From contig NZ_SDLT01000010.1 of the NCBI RefSeq assembly GCF_004522235.1, forward strand, positions 62,001 through 126,000: a stretch of 64,000 nt of DNA, written 5' to 3'. The DNA comes from Amycolatopsis nivea (GTDB lineage: Bacteria > Actinomycetota > Actinomycetes > Mycobacteriales > Pseudonocardiaceae). Of the stretch, positions 26,476 to 35,416 are shown piece after piece. The notes beneath the pieces are model-generated. The model was given only the letters and a program-made list of their open reading frames with translations. It searched no databases and was not told the DNA's origin. The position numbers and the translations under genes were made by a program. Positions within the stretch are counted from its first letter, which is position 1; each line of letters opens with the position of its first letter.

Positions 26476-26943
26476 TTAGCTTCCCGGTTCGATGAATTCG
26501 AGAATGCTCGCGTTGATCTGCTTTCCGCAGACCGGGCACAGCTGTTGGTACTTGTGCGCACTCGATCGCTCGACCGGGTCGGAAAACAGCGGTATCACCT
26601 GGTTGAGATCTACCACTCGCAGCGGCGACCCGCACGCCTCGTGACTGATCCCGGTGGCTTCTCCGACGACGGCGCCGGCGAAGTCCGCATCGCGCGCGGT
26701 GCCCGACGACACGCGCTCGTCGAGTGCGGTGAGGTCGCTTCCGTCGCTCCAGTGAAGGTAAAAGCACCCCAGCGGCTGGCGCGGCACGACCCTGACCAGG
26801 ATGCGGCGCAGCCGGGGATGATGGGCGAGCAGCCGGTCGTCCGATTCGGTGAAGTTGCCGATCGGCTCGTCGGACGAGATCCCCCGGCCTTCCGGGAAGT
26901 ATTGGACTTCCCAGTTCCGGAACCTCACCGTCCGCCCGCCCAC
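26476..26943 (-). CDS. Hypothetical protein with C-terminal CxxC
   Basis: A 155-residue protein of unknown family, lower in G+C than its neighbours. Visible features are VRFRNWEVQYFPEG at the N-terminus, GCFYLHWSDGSDLTALDE in the middle, and a C-terminal CPVCGKQI, a single zinc-knuckle-like CxxC. GTG 26943 is preferred because GAGG lies 7 bases upstream; an ATG at 27003 is an alternative. It is flanked by gene fragments and is possibly acquired. Confidence 0.5.
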   Translation of the reverse strand: MGGRTVRFRNWEVQYFPEGRGISSDEPIGNFTESDDRLLAHHPRLRRILVRVVPRQPLGCFYLHWSDGSDLTALDERVSSGTARDADFAGAVVGEATGISHEACGSPLRVVDLNQVIPLFSDPVERSSAHKYQQLCPVCGKQINASILEFIEPGS

Positions 26944-27269
26944 AACCCCACCTCGATCAAATCCGGCGTCAAGACTTCGCTCTGGCCGGTGCCGGGCAGG
27001 CATTGCCTGATCCCGTCACCAGGATTGATCATGGCATGGCACGCCGAACCGCCTCGGGCGAAGCACCTCGCCCTGCCCCGGGCCGGTGGTGAACGAGACG
27101 ATTGATCTGGGTCCGAAGGCTCGCCGAATTCCTGTTCCGAACTCGGCGTGCGGGGCGGAGGAGTTGAGCGGCCGCTGGCGGGGCCGTCGTTATCCACGCG
27201 ACGGAACTCGCGCCTGGCCTGGGACAGGCTGCTGCAGTCACCCGCCCCGCCTCTGGTCGAGGTTCCTGT

Positions 27270-27776
27270 TCAGCCGCCGATGGTGAGCGTGATCGGTGCG
27301 TGTGCCCGGTCGGCTGGGAGGAATTGGTCTCCGCGGTGGGAGATGGTGAGTACGTAGGAGGGGAGTCCGTCGGGGACGTCGTTGACGGTGAATCCGAGTT
27401 GGCATCCAGTGACAACATTTTGGCCGTAGAGGTAGCTGGTTTGCGCGGTTCCGCTGGTGATCGAGCCGGTTGCGATGACGTGGCCGGCGCCGTCGGACAC
27501 TTTGACGGCTGTGCCTGGTGTGAGGTCGGAGTACCCGCCGGTTCCTTGGCAGGCGCTGTCCGTCGTTCCGGTGCCGTCCGTCCGCACGCCGGACAGGTCG
27601 CTTTCGATGGTGAGGACACCGGTCAGCACGAACGTCTTCGCTGGCGGCGCGGTCAACGACGACGGGATCCCGAGCGACATGCCCGAGGGTCGCGTGGCGA
27701 AGTACGTGATGGTCGCGGTGGCCGCGAGGGCGAACACCAATGCACCGGCACCGGCGACGAGGCGGGTAGTGGTCAT
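27270..27776 (-). CDS. Secreted or membrane-anchored hypothetical protein
   Basis: A 168-residue protein with an N-terminal hydrophobic segment (residues 5-28) and an extracytoplasmic domain. The domain shows ACQGTGGYSDLTPGTAVKV, GCQLGFTVNDVP and a final YVLTISHRG; the two Cys could form a disulphide. This matches a group of actinobacterial exported proteins of unknown function that I recognise only by pattern. Confidence 0.6.
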   Translation of the reverse strand: MTTTRLVAGAGALVFALAATATITYFATRPSGMSLGIPSSLTAPPAKTFVLTGVLTIESDLSGVRTDGTGTTDSACQGTGGYSDLTPGTAVKVSDGAGHVIATGSITSGTAQTSYLYGQNVVTGCQLGFTVNDVPDGLPSYVLTISHRGDQFLPADRAHAPITLTIGG

Positions 27777-28152
27777 GTCGTGCTCCAGTCGTTCGGACTG
27801 TTCTGGAGCAGTCGCACAGGGCGGGGTGCGTGTTACCGAGGAGATCCGGCGGCGGTTCGGTCGTCCTTTGGTGGCGTTGGGTGCTGCGTGTGCGTTGCAT
27901 CAGCGCGGGGCCGGTCGGGAGCGGTGTTGCGACGCCATCGGCGGCGCTTGGTTGCGCAGCCGTCGTCGGCAGCCAGAGAGGAAAAGCGGCCGAAAACGGG
28001 AACATTCCGAAGCTCGCGCAAGGCCGATGACCGTGCTGCGCGCTGTGGCGTATCGGTAACTCTCGGCTGCGAGGTTGACCTGTTCGGGGGCGGTACTCAT
28101 ACTGTGTTCGTCAGACGCGCAAATGTGCGACAGGCGAACACGAGGGACGAAG
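27777..28152. other. Intergenic gap before dctA-like gene
   Basis: About 375 bases between divergent genes. It must carry two promoters. Short frames exist but have poor codon bias. No clear palindrome was found. Confidence 0.45.
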
Positions 28153-29457
28153 ATGTCAACCGGATCGTTGCTACGCACCGCCTTCACCAGAAAGCTCTAT
28201 CTGACAGTTCTGGTGTCGATCGTTCTCGGGGCGATCCTGGGGCTCGCCGCCCCGGGCGTCGGCGCCGCGCTCCAGCCCGTCGGTTCCGGGTTCATCGAGC
28301 TGATCCAGATGCTCATCGCCCCGATCGTGTTCTGCACGATCGTCACCGGCATCGCGTCGGCGGGCGAACTCGCGAGCGTCGGCCGCATCGGCATGAAGGC
28401 GCTGGTCTACTTCGAGGTGCTGACCACGGTCGCGCTGGTCGTGGGTCTCCTCGTGATGAACGCGTTCAAGCCGGGCAGCGGCATCCACGCCGATCCGGGC
28501 GCTCTGCACCTGTCCGGTACCGCGCAGCAGTACGCGCGGGCAGGCGCGTCGCAGCACTGGTACGACTTCCTGGTCAACATCATCCCGAACACCCTCGTCG
28601 GCGCCTTCACCGGCGGGAACGTGCTCCAGGTGCTCCTGGTGTCGATCCTGTTCGCGGTCGCGGTCAAAGCGCTGGGGGAGCGCGGCGCGCGGGTGGTCGA
28701 GGCGGTCGAGCGCATCGGCGAGGTCATGTTCGGCATCGTCAAGCTGGTCATGTACCTGGCCCCGCTCGGGGCTTTCGCCGCGATGGCCTACACGACCGGG
28801 AAATTCGGCGCGTCCACTTTGGCCAGTCTGGGCGGCGTCGTCCTGTTGTTCTGGGCGACCGGAATCGCCTTCTGCCTCGTCGTGTTCGGAGCGGTCGCCC
28901 GGCTGTGCGGAATCCGGATCCTCAAGCTGTACCGCTACTTCAAAGACGAACTCCTGATCACGCTCGGCACTTCGAACTACGAGGTCGTGATGCCGCAGCT
29001 GATGCGCAAACTCGAGCATCTGGGCTGTCCGAAGCGGATCGTCGGCTTGGTCGTGCCGTCCGGATACGCGTTCAACGGGGACGGGGTGTGCCTGTACCTC
29101 GGGTTCGCCTCGCTGTACATCGCGCAGGCCTTCGACGTGAATCTGTCGATCTGGCAGCAAATCGGGCTGCTCGCCGTCTTCATGATCACCTCGAAAGGCA
29201 GCGCGGGCGTGGCCGGCGCGGGGTTTGTCATTCTCGCCGCGACGCTGTCCGCCACCGGGACCGTTCCGATCGCCGGGATCATGCTGGTGCTCGGCGTCGA
29301 CCGGTTCCTCTCGACGATGCGCGGCCTCGTCAGCCTGTGCGGCCAGATGCTCGGCAGCGTCGTGGTGAGCCGGTGGGAAGGCGTTTTCGACCGCGAGCGG
29401 GCTCGCCGGGTCCTCTCCGGTCGCGAGACGGTCCGCGAGACCGTCGCAACGGAATAG
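28153..29457 (+). CDS. Dicarboxylate/amino-acid:cation symporter (DctA/GltP family)
   Basis: A 434-residue transporter of the DAACS family. LIQMLIAPIVFCTIVTGIA near the N-terminus, the re-entrant-loop SNYEVVMPQ region and the final helix motif GVDRFLSTMRGLVSLCGQ are diagnostic; the usual NxxGD in the last helices is changed. It imports C4-dicarboxylates or acidic amino acids with H+ or Na+. ATG 28153 has GAGGGA upstream. It heads a four-gene operon (with CMD, SDR and amidohydrolase), so it probably brings in an aromatic-acid-derived or dicarboxylate substrate. Confidence 0.9.
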   Translation: MSTGSLLRTAFTRKLYLTVLVSIVLGAILGLAAPGVGAALQPVGSGFIELIQMLIAPIVFCTIVTGIASAGELASVGRIGMKALVYFEVLTTVALVVGLLVMNAFKPGSGIHADPGALHLSGTAQQYARAGASQHWYDFLVNIIPNTLVGAFTGGNVLQVLLVSILFAVAVKALGERGARVVEAVERIGEVMFGIVKLVMYLAPLGAFAAMAYTTGKFGASTLASLGGVVLLFWATGIAFCLVVFGAVARLCGIRILKLYRYFKDELLITLGTSNYEVVMPQLMRKLEHLGCPKRIVGLVVPSGYAFNGDGVCLYLGFASLYIAQAFDVNLSIWQQIGLLAVFMITSKGSAGVAGAGFVILAATLSATGTVPIAGIMLVLGVDRFLSTMRGLVSLCGQMLGSVVVSRWEGVFDRERARRVLSGRETVRETVATE

Positions 29458-29473
29458 AAAAGAAAGGAAATAC

Positions 29474-29977
29474 ATGGCCAGGCTGGACTACGTGGAGACG
29501 GCGGGCGAGGTCGCCGACCGGATCCGCGCGCGCCGAGGGGGGCGCCTGACCCCGCTGGACCGCATGCTGCTGCACAGCCCGCCGTTCGCCGACGGCTGGA
29601 ACAGCCTGCTGGGCGCGATCCGAGGCCAGGGAACGCTTCCGGGCGATCTGCGGGAGCTCGCGGTGCTGCGCGTGGCAGCGCTCAACGGCGCGGACTACGA
29701 ATGGGCAGCACACGAACCGGTCGCGAGGAAAGAAGGAATGACCGCCGAACAGGTCGGGGCCTTGCGCGTTGACGGGGACACCGCGTTGCTGGACGAGCGG
29801 CAGCGGGCCGCGGTCGCCTACACGGACGCGATGACCGAGAACGTCAGCGTTCCGGAGGAAGTTTTCTCCGCTCTGCACAAGCATTTCGACCCGCGCGAAA
29901 TTGTCGAACTGACGGTGACCGTGGGAGCGTACAACCTGGTTTCCCGGTTCCTCGTCGCGTTGGAGGTGGGCGCATGA
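29474..29977 (+). CDS. Carboxymuconolactone decarboxylase-like protein
   Basis: A 167-residue protein of the AhpD/CMD fold: RELAVLRVAALNGADYEWAAHEPVARKEGM carries the family Glu and His, while the CxxC of AhpD peroxidase-reductases is absent, favouring the decarboxylase-type branch. It starts 16 bases after the transporter with AAAGGAAA upstream and overlaps the SDR by 4 bases. It may act on a gamma-lactone or muconate-like intermediate next to the amidohydrolase. Confidence 0.85.
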   Translation: MARLDYVETAGEVADRIRARRGGRLTPLDRMLLHSPPFADGWNSLLGAIRGQGTLPGDLRELAVLRVAALNGADYEWAAHEPVARKEGMTAEQVGALRVDGDTALLDERQRAAVAYTDAMTENVSVPEEVFSALHKHFDPREIVELTVTVGAYNLVSRFLVALEVGA

Positions 29978-30774
29978 CCGGCCGGTTGGAAGGCAAGACC
30001 GCGATCGTCACGGGCGCGGGCAGCGTCGGACCCGGCTGGGGCAATGGCCGGGCCGCCGCCGTCTTGTTCGCGAGGGAGGGAGCGCGGGTCTTCGCCGTGG
30101 ATCTCAAGGCCGAAGCGCTGGCCGAAACCGTCCGGACAGTCGAAGCGGAGGGCGGAGTCATCCGCACGCACCTGTGCGACGTGACCAGCAGTTCGGCGGT
30201 CGCCGCGATGGTCCGGTCGTGCCAGGAGGAGTTCGGCCGGATCGACATCCTCGTCAACAACGTCGGGGGTTCGTTCAAGGGCGGTCCGGTCGAACTGTCC
30301 GAAGAGGACTGGGCACGCCAGCTCGACTACAACCTCACCAGCGTTTTCCTCACCTGCAAGCACACGATCCCGGTGATGAAAGCCCAGGGAGGCGGCGCGA
30401 TCGTCAACACCGCGTCCACCTCGGGCACGCGCTGGACCGGTTCGGCGCAAGTCGGCTACGCGGCGGCGAAGGCGGCAGTCATCCAGTTCTCCAAGGTGAC
30501 CGCCGTTCAGCACGCGCCGGACGGCATCCGCGTCAACACCGTGGTGCCCGGCCAGTTGCACACCCCGATGGTCGAGGAACGCCTCGCCGGCCAGCGGGCC
30601 GGCGGAAACGTGGAGTCCTTGCTGGCACAGCGGCAGGCGCGCATCCCGCTCGCCTTCGCGGGCGACGGCCGGGACACCGCTTACGCCGCGCTGTACCTGG
30701 CATCTGACGAGGCCCGGTTCGTGACCGGGACCGAGATCGTCGTCGACGGCGGGATGTCCGCGAGGTGCGACTGA
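29974..30774 (+). CDS. SDR-family oxidoreductase
   Basis: A 266-residue classical SDR. The glycine-rich loop is the longer variant GAGSVGPGWGNGRA, as in a known SDR subgroup. NNVGG and the YAAAK catalytic pair are present, and TGTEIVVDGG closes the fold. It is translationally coupled on both sides (ATGA with the CMD-like gene, TGATG with the amidohydrolase). Probably oxidises an alcohol or diol intermediate in this operon. Confidence 0.88.
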   Translation: MTGRLEGKTAIVTGAGSVGPGWGNGRAAAVLFAREGARVFAVDLKAEALAETVRTVEAEGGVIRTHLCDVTSSSAVAAMVRSCQEEFGRIDILVNNVGGSFKGGPVELSEEDWARQLDYNLTSVFLTCKHTIPVMKAQGGGAIVNTASTSGTRWTGSAQVGYAAAKAAVIQFSKVTAVQHAPDGIRVNTVVPGQLHTPMVEERLAGQRAGGNVESLLAQRQARIPLAFAGDGRDTAYAALYLASDEARFVTGTEIVVDGGMSARCD

Positions 30775-31652
30775 TGAGCGACCCGCGCAACCCCGGCCCG
30801 GATCCGAACCCGCACGCGCCGGCGACCCCGTTGCCCGCCAACGCGTGCGACGCGCATTGCCACGTCTTCGGCCCGGTCGCCAAGTTCCCGTACTCCGAGG
30901 ACCGGACCTTCACCCCGCCGGAAGCGCCCAAGGAGGACCTGCGAGCGCTGCACCGGCTGCTCGGCTTCGAACGCGCCGTGCTCGTCCAGTCCGCCTGCCA
31001 CGGCGACGATCACGCGGTTCTGCTCGACGCGCTGGAAGCCGGGGCGGGCCGGTACCGGGGAGTCGGCCTGATCCGGCCGACGACGCCGGCAAGCGAGGTG
31101 AAGCGCCTGCACGAGGCCGGGGTTCGCGGGGCCCGCCTGCACTTCACCCCGCATCTCGGCCCCGCGCCGTCGCGCGCGGAGATCGACGCCGTAGTCGCGT
31201 TGATCCGGCCCTTCGGCTGGCACATCGCCCTGCACGTCGCGGGAACCGGAGTCGCCGATCACGCGGAACTGGTGCGCTCGCTGGGCGTTCAGGTCGTGAT
31301 CGACCACATGGGACGGATCGATCTCCGCGACGGGCTGGACAGCGAACCGGTGCGGTCGCTGCTGCGGTTGCTGGAGAGCGGGCCGGTGTGGGTCAAGCTC
31401 AGCGGAGCCGACCGGATCGCCACCGCGCCGCCGGACCTGGCCGACTCCGCCGCGCTCGCCCGGCTGCTCGCCGCCGAGGCACCGGAGCGGGTGGTGTGGG
31501 GCACCGACTTCCCGCACCCGAACACGCACGGTTTCGTGCCCAACGACGGCGATCTCGTCGACCTGATCGAGCAGATCGCACCGGACCCGGAGGCCAGAGA
31601 ACGCCTTCTCGTCGCGAACCCCGCGCGGTGCTTCGATTTCCCGGCGGGCTAA
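30774..31652 (+). CDS. Amidohydrolase of the PDC-hydrolase (LigI-like) family
   Basis: A 292-residue TIM-barrel amidohydrolase. DAHCHVFGP (about residues 24-32) gives the first His pair, HVAGTG and VIDHMGR the middle strand ligands, and WGTDFPHPN near the end the conserved Asp. This is the 2-pyrone-4,6-dicarboxylate lactonase / sulfomuconolactonase / galactarolactone isomerase group, which open lactones. With the CMD-like protein and DctA it suggests catabolism of an aromatic- or sugar-acid-derived lactone. The stop (TAA) shares CTAA with the stop of the convergent IclR gene. Confidence 0.87.
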   Translation: MSDPRNPGPDPNPHAPATPLPANACDAHCHVFGPVAKFPYSEDRTFTPPEAPKEDLRALHRLLGFERAVLVQSACHGDDHAVLLDALEAGAGRYRGVGLIRPTTPASEVKRLHEAGVRGARLHFTPHLGPAPSRAEIDAVVALIRPFGWHIALHVAGTGVADHAELVRSLGVQVVIDHMGRIDLRDGLDSEPVRSLLRLLESGPVWVKLSGADRIATAPPDLADSAALARLLAAEAPERVVWGTDFPHPNTHGFVPNDGDLVDLIEQIAPDPEARERLLVANPARCFDFPAG

Positions 31653-32419
31653 TGCAGCCGTTCGATGTCGCTGCTGATGCCGCGGGCGGTCTCGAGCAGC
31701 CGGGGCACGAACCGCTCGTGCAGCTCCTCCAGCGAGACGCGGGCCGCGTTGACCGACACGTTCAGCGCGGCCAGCGTACGCCCGCCGGCGCCCCGCACCG
31801 GGGCGGCCGCCGAGCGGATGCCTTCCTCGCGTTCGCCGTCCACCACGGCGAAACCCCGGTCGGCGACCCGGCGCAGTTCGGCCCGCAGCCGCGCCGGGTC
31901 GGTGATCGTGGCGGAGGTCAGCTTTTTCAGCTCGGTCGTGTCCAGATAGGACTTCAGCTCGGGTTCGGGCAGCGCGGCGAGCAGCACCCGTCCCATCGAG
32001 GTCGGGTAGGCGGGCAGCCGCGACCCGACGTTCAGCGTGATCGTCATCGAACGGGACGCGGGAACCCGCACCACGTAGACGATCTCCGGACCGTCCAATG
32101 TGGCCATCGAGCACGACTCCCGGAGCTCGTCGGCGAGCGCGCGCATGCGGGGCTGTGCGTGCTCCCAGAACGGCAGGGCGGCGAGGTAGCCGTAGCCGAG
32201 GCGCAGCACGCCGGCGGTGAGGCGGAACCGCCGGTCGTCCGTCTCGGCGAATCCGAGGCGTTCGAGCGTGAGCAGGATCCGCCGCGCCGTGGCCCGGCTG
32301 AAGCCCGTGGCCGCGGAAGCCTCGCTCACCGTCATCGCCGGCCGGTCCGCGGAAAACGCCTGCAGCAGCTGGAATGCCTTCGCCACCGAATCGATGACGT
32401 CGGGGTCCTCTCTCGACAC
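31649..32419 (-). CDS. IclR-family transcriptional regulator
   Basis: A 256-residue regulator with winged helix-turn-helix (residues 8-70: AKAFQLLQAFSADRPAMTVS, then ATARRILLTLERLGF) and IclR effector domain (about 80-250; SMGRVLLAALP and GFAVVDGEREEG). The PcaR/PobR-like layout fits control of aromatic or protocatechuate-type catabolism. GTG 32419 has GAGGAG upstream. It is convergent with and likely controls the dctA-CMD-SDR-hydrolase operon, and is divergent from the alpha-beta barrel gene. Confidence 0.9.
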   Translation of the reverse strand: MSREDPDVIDSVAKAFQLLQAFSADRPAMTVSEASAATGFSRATARRILLTLERLGFAETDDRRFRLTAGVLRLGYGYLAALPFWEHAQPRMRALADELRESCSMATLDGPEIVYVVRVPASRSMTITLNVGSRLPAYPTSMGRVLLAALPEPELKSYLDTTELKKLTSATITDPARLRAELRRVADRGFAVVDGEREEGIRSAAAPVRGAGGRTLAALNVSVNAARVSLEELHERFVPRLLETARGISSDIERLH

Positions 32420-32484
32420 TGCCGCTCCTCGCCGTGCTCGCCGCTTGGCCGGAAGCCTACTGGACGACAAGGAAGGGACGCGGG

Positions 32485-33114
32485 ATGACCGAGGGACTGC
32501 TGTACGTGCTGTCCGAACCGGGCGCGGTCGGGGACGAGGAGTTCCACGACTGGTACGACACCGAACACGGACCGGCGCGGCTGAGCGTGCCCGGCATCCG
32601 CGCCGGATACCGCTACCGCGAGGGCGACGGCGCGCGCCCCTCGTGGCTGGCCTGGTACGAGCTGGAGCTCTCCGCGCTGAAAACGCCGGAGTACGAGCGG
32701 ATCCGGCGGCGCGGCCCGCGCGAGCAGTCGGTCGTCGACCGGCTCGCGGTTCTGGACCGGCGGGTGTACGAGCTCGTCGGGAAGTGGGGGCACTGCGCGT
32801 CGCCCGCGCCGGTCGTCGTGTCGGTCGGGTTGTCCGGAGACGCCGCCGAACTGGAGCGGTGGTACCGCGAGGAACATGTGCCGATGCTGCTCGAGGTGTC
32901 CGGCTGGCGACGGATCCGCCGGTACCGGAAGCTCGAGGGCAGCGGTCCGGACCTGCTGGCATTCCACGAGATCGACAGCACGGACCTCTTCCGCTCGCCC
33001 GCTTACCAGCGCGCGGTCAGCACGCCCTGGCGGACGCGGGCGATGGCGCTCGCGACCGCGCGCGAGCGCCGGGTATTCCGCTACCACAACACAGTGGCGG
33101 CCGGATCCGCGTGA
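32485..33114 (+). CDS. EthD-like dimeric alpha-beta barrel protein, two repeats
   Basis: A 209-residue protein made of two ferredoxin-like halves, each with the same motif: FHDWYDTEHGPARL near residue 20 and LERWYREEHVPMLL near 125. Such DUF/EthD-type folds pair as dimeric barrels in monooxygenases, decyclases or isomerases acting on small catabolic intermediates. Start ATG has GGAAGGGA upstream. It is divergent from IclR and may belong to its regulon. Confidence 0.7.
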   Translation: MTEGLLYVLSEPGAVGDEEFHDWYDTEHGPARLSVPGIRAGYRYREGDGARPSWLAWYELELSALKTPEYERIRRRGPREQSVVDRLAVLDRRVYELVGKWGHCASPAPVVVSVGLSGDAAELERWYREEHVPMLLEVSGWRRIRRYRKLEGSGPDLLAFHEIDSTDLFRSPAYQRAVSTPWRTRAMALATARERRVFRYHNTVAAGSA

Positions 33115-33138
33115 CCTCGGCCGCCCCGCGCGCGGTGC

Positions 33139-33837
33139 TCACCGGCCGGCGGGGAACTGCTCCCGCTCGACGTCGCCGGCCGGGCGGAGCCCGGGTTCGC
33201 GGTCGCGGATCTCGGCCGCGTGGAGGATGTGCGCGCTGGTGAGCCGGGAGGCTTCCTCGGCGTCGCCGCGGACGAGGGCGTCGAGGATGCCGTCGTGGTC
33301 GTCTTGGAGTTCGCGGGCGTGCGCGGGCGTCCAGATGGTCGACGAGGGAATGAACCGGACCCAGAGCGCTTCGACGTACTGCAGGACGATCGGCGAGGAC
33401 TGCTGGTACACCGCGAAGTGGAAGTCCTTGTTCAGCACCGACAGTTCGGCGGGGTCGGCCCCGGCACGGACAGCTTCGTCGAGCAGCGCGTGCTTGTCGC
33501 GGACCAGCGCGAGGCCGGACGGGATCATCCGTTCGGCCGCCATTCCCGCGGCGACGGCTTCGGACGCGGCGCGGAGCCGGTAGAGATCCTGTGCGGTGTC
33601 CGGGGTCATCTCGAGGACCGAGGCTCCTCGATGCGGCGAGTACGTGACCACGCCGTCCGCCTCCAGCAGGCGCAGCGCCTCCCGGACCGGGGTAGGGCTG
33701 ACGCCGTAGCGTTTGGCGAGCACGGTCTGCTTGATCAGTTCGCCGGGGCGCAGTTCGCCCGAGGCGACGTCCCGGCGGATGCGGTCGGCAACGTAGGCCG
33801 TCCGGCTTTGCGGCGGCGCGATCGCCCCGTCGGTCAT
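33139..33837 (-). CDS. GntR-family (FadR/FCD) transcriptional regulator
   Basis: A 232-residue regulator: winged helix at residues 12-75 (GVSPTPVREALRLLEADGVV) and an FCD ligand domain (about 85-215). GGGAGG precedes the ATG. It is divergent from the MmgE/PrpD operon. The palindrome ACTCTATAGAGT between them, and again 5.7 kb away between the thioesterase and CoA-synthetase genes, marks its likely binding site. The ligand may be an acyl-CoA or the acid imported by this cluster. Confidence 0.9.
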   Translation of the reverse strand: MTDGAIAPPQSRTAYVADRIRRDVASGELRPGELIKQTVLAKRYGVSPTPVREALRLLEADGVVTYSPHRGASVLEMTPDTAQDLYRLRAASEAVAAGMAAERMIPSGLALVRDKHALLDEAVRAGADPAELSVLNKDFHFAVYQQSSPIVLQYVEALWVRFIPSSTIWTPAHARELQDDHDGILDALVRGDAEEASRLTSAHILHAAEIRDREPGLRPAGDVEREQFPAGR

Positions 33838-33870
33838 GAAGCCTCCCTGTTTCGCCCTCGGCTGCTCTCC

Positions 33871-33938
33871 ACTCTATAGGACAACGTCAGCGCGGGGCGT
33901 CCGTCATCCTAGATCACATAGACAACACTCTATAGAGT
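33871..33938. promoter_or_regulatory. GntR operator region, divergent promoter
   Basis: ACTCTATAGAGT at 33927-33938 is a perfect 12-base palindrome; a partial copy, ACTCTATAGG, lies at 33871-33880. The latter sits in the 5' leader of the GntR gene and the former 73 bases before the PrpD-like start, consistent with autoregulation plus operon control. Confidence 0.75.
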
Positions 33939-34010
33939 ATGTAGTCTCGGCCGCGATCGCTGGGCGTGCGCGCCCCTGCGTCGACGACGACACGGGATCC
34001 GGGAGAGTGC

Positions 34011-35411
34011 ATGAACGCACATGAGGGTTTGACCTGGCACGTTGCCGAATGGGTGGCCCGGCAGCAGGAGGAGCCGCTGCCGCCGGGACTGCACCGGCAC
34101 GCGCGGCGGATGGTGCTGGACCACTTGGCCGGCGTGGTCGCCAGCTCGGTCGGGCCGGTGTCGCACGCGGTGGCGACGCACGTGGCGCGGACCTATCCGG
34201 GCGACGCCGCGACCGCGGTGGGCCACGGCCGCTCGTCGATTCTCGGCGCCGCGGTGCTGAACGGAACCAACGGGCACGGCATCGAGGCGGACGAGGGCTA
34301 CACCCCGGGCAGCATGCACCCGACGTCGGTCGTACTGCCGGCTGTGTTCGCGGTGGCCGAGCAGACGGGCGCCGGTCCGGAGCGGGTGCTGAAGGCGGCG
34401 GTGACGGGCATGGAACTGGCGTGCCGCATCGCGGCGGCCGGGCATCCGGCGACCCGCAACCGGCATTTCCACAACACGCCCCTCGGCGGGGTGTTCGGCG
34501 CCGCCGCAGCGGTGGCCGCGCTCAACGGCGGTTCGGTGGCCGAGGTCGCGAACGCGCTGGGCATCGCGGGATCGCACGCCGGAGGCCTGTTCGCCTTCCT
34601 CAACGGCTCCGCCGAGGTGAAGCGGCTGCACCCGGGCAAGGCGGCGCGGGACGGGATCGTGTCCGCGGACCTCGCCGCCGCCGGGCTCACCGGACCGACG
34701 ACCGTTCTCGAAGGACCCGAAGGCTATTTCGCCGCGTTCGCTGGAGAACCAGGCGTCGATTGGTTCCCCGGGCGGATCACGGACGGGCTCGGCGCCGAGT
34801 GGGTGCTGGAAAACACTTACGTCAAACCGTATCCGTGCTGCCGGCACCTGCACGGCGCGATCGACGCGGCGATCGCGCTCCGCGAGGAACACCGGTTCGC
34901 GCCCGAGGCCGTGACCGCGGTGCGAGTGGGCACCTTCGCGATCGCGGCCAACCACAACGGAACAGTCCTCGACACCGTTCTCGACGCACAGCTCAGCCTG
35001 CCGTTCACGGTGGCCGTCGCGCTTCGGCGAGGCGCGGTGACACTCACTGACTTCGCGGAGGACCAGCGTTTCGATGCCGAGAACCGGAAGCTGATGGAAA
35101 CCGTCGCCGTCGAGGTGGACGACGCGGCGAACGCGGCCTACCCGCGCAGCGGACGGCCCGCCGAAGTCACCGTGACTCTCGCGGACGGCGCCTCGGTGCG
35201 GCACCGGGTCGAACAACCTTACGGCGAGCCGTCGAATCCGGTGTCGGACTCCGCGCTCGAAGACAAAGTGCGCGCTCTGTGCGAGCCGGTGATCGGCGAG
35301 AAGGAAACCGCGCGCCTGATCCAGGCGGTGTGGGCGTTCGAGAATCTGGACTTCCTCGCGTGCGCCGACGCGGCAGTGCGGTCCGGCTCCGGCCGGTCCC
35401 GCGGCGAGTGA
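34011..35411 (+). CDS. MmgE/PrpD-family protein
   Basis: A 466-residue protein of the MmgE/PrpD family (2-methylcitrate dehydratase, cis-aconitate decarboxylase, iminodisuccinate epimerase). Family blocks include GHGRSSILGAAVLNGTNGHG, YTPGSMHPTSVVLPA, SHAGGLFAFLNGSAEVKRLHPG and KPYPCCRHLHGAIDA. ATG 34011 has GGGAGAG upstream. It leads an operon with acyl-CoA dehydrogenase and a hydratase/dehydrogenase fusion, so it probably dehydrates, decarboxylates or racemises the acid before or after CoA activation. The exact reaction cannot be assigned. Confidence 0.88.
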   Translation: MNAHEGLTWHVAEWVARQQEEPLPPGLHRHARRMVLDHLAGVVASSVGPVSHAVATHVARTYPGDAATAVGHGRSSILGAAVLNGTNGHGIEADEGYTPGSMHPTSVVLPAVFAVAEQTGAGPERVLKAAVTGMELACRIAAAGHPATRNRHFHNTPLGGVFGAAAAVAALNGGSVAEVANALGIAGSHAGGLFAFLNGSAEVKRLHPGKAARDGIVSADLAAAGLTGPTTVLEGPEGYFAAFAGEPGVDWFPGRITDGLGAEWVLENTYVKPYPCCRHLHGAIDAAIALREEHRFAPEAVTAVRVGTFAIAANHNGTVLDTVLDAQLSLPFTVAVALRRGAVTLTDFAEDQRFDAENRKLMETVAVEVDDAANAAYPRSGRPAEVTVTLADGASVRHRVEQPYGEPSNPVSDSALEDKVRALCEPVIGEKETARLIQAVWAFENLDFLACADAAVRSGSGRSRGE

Positions 35412-35416
35412 AAACC

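Noticed and set aside
26925..27197. A 90-codon minus-strand frame
   Set aside because: Overlaps the better-supported CxxC protein in another register and has Ser/Pro/Arg-rich composition with no ribosome site.
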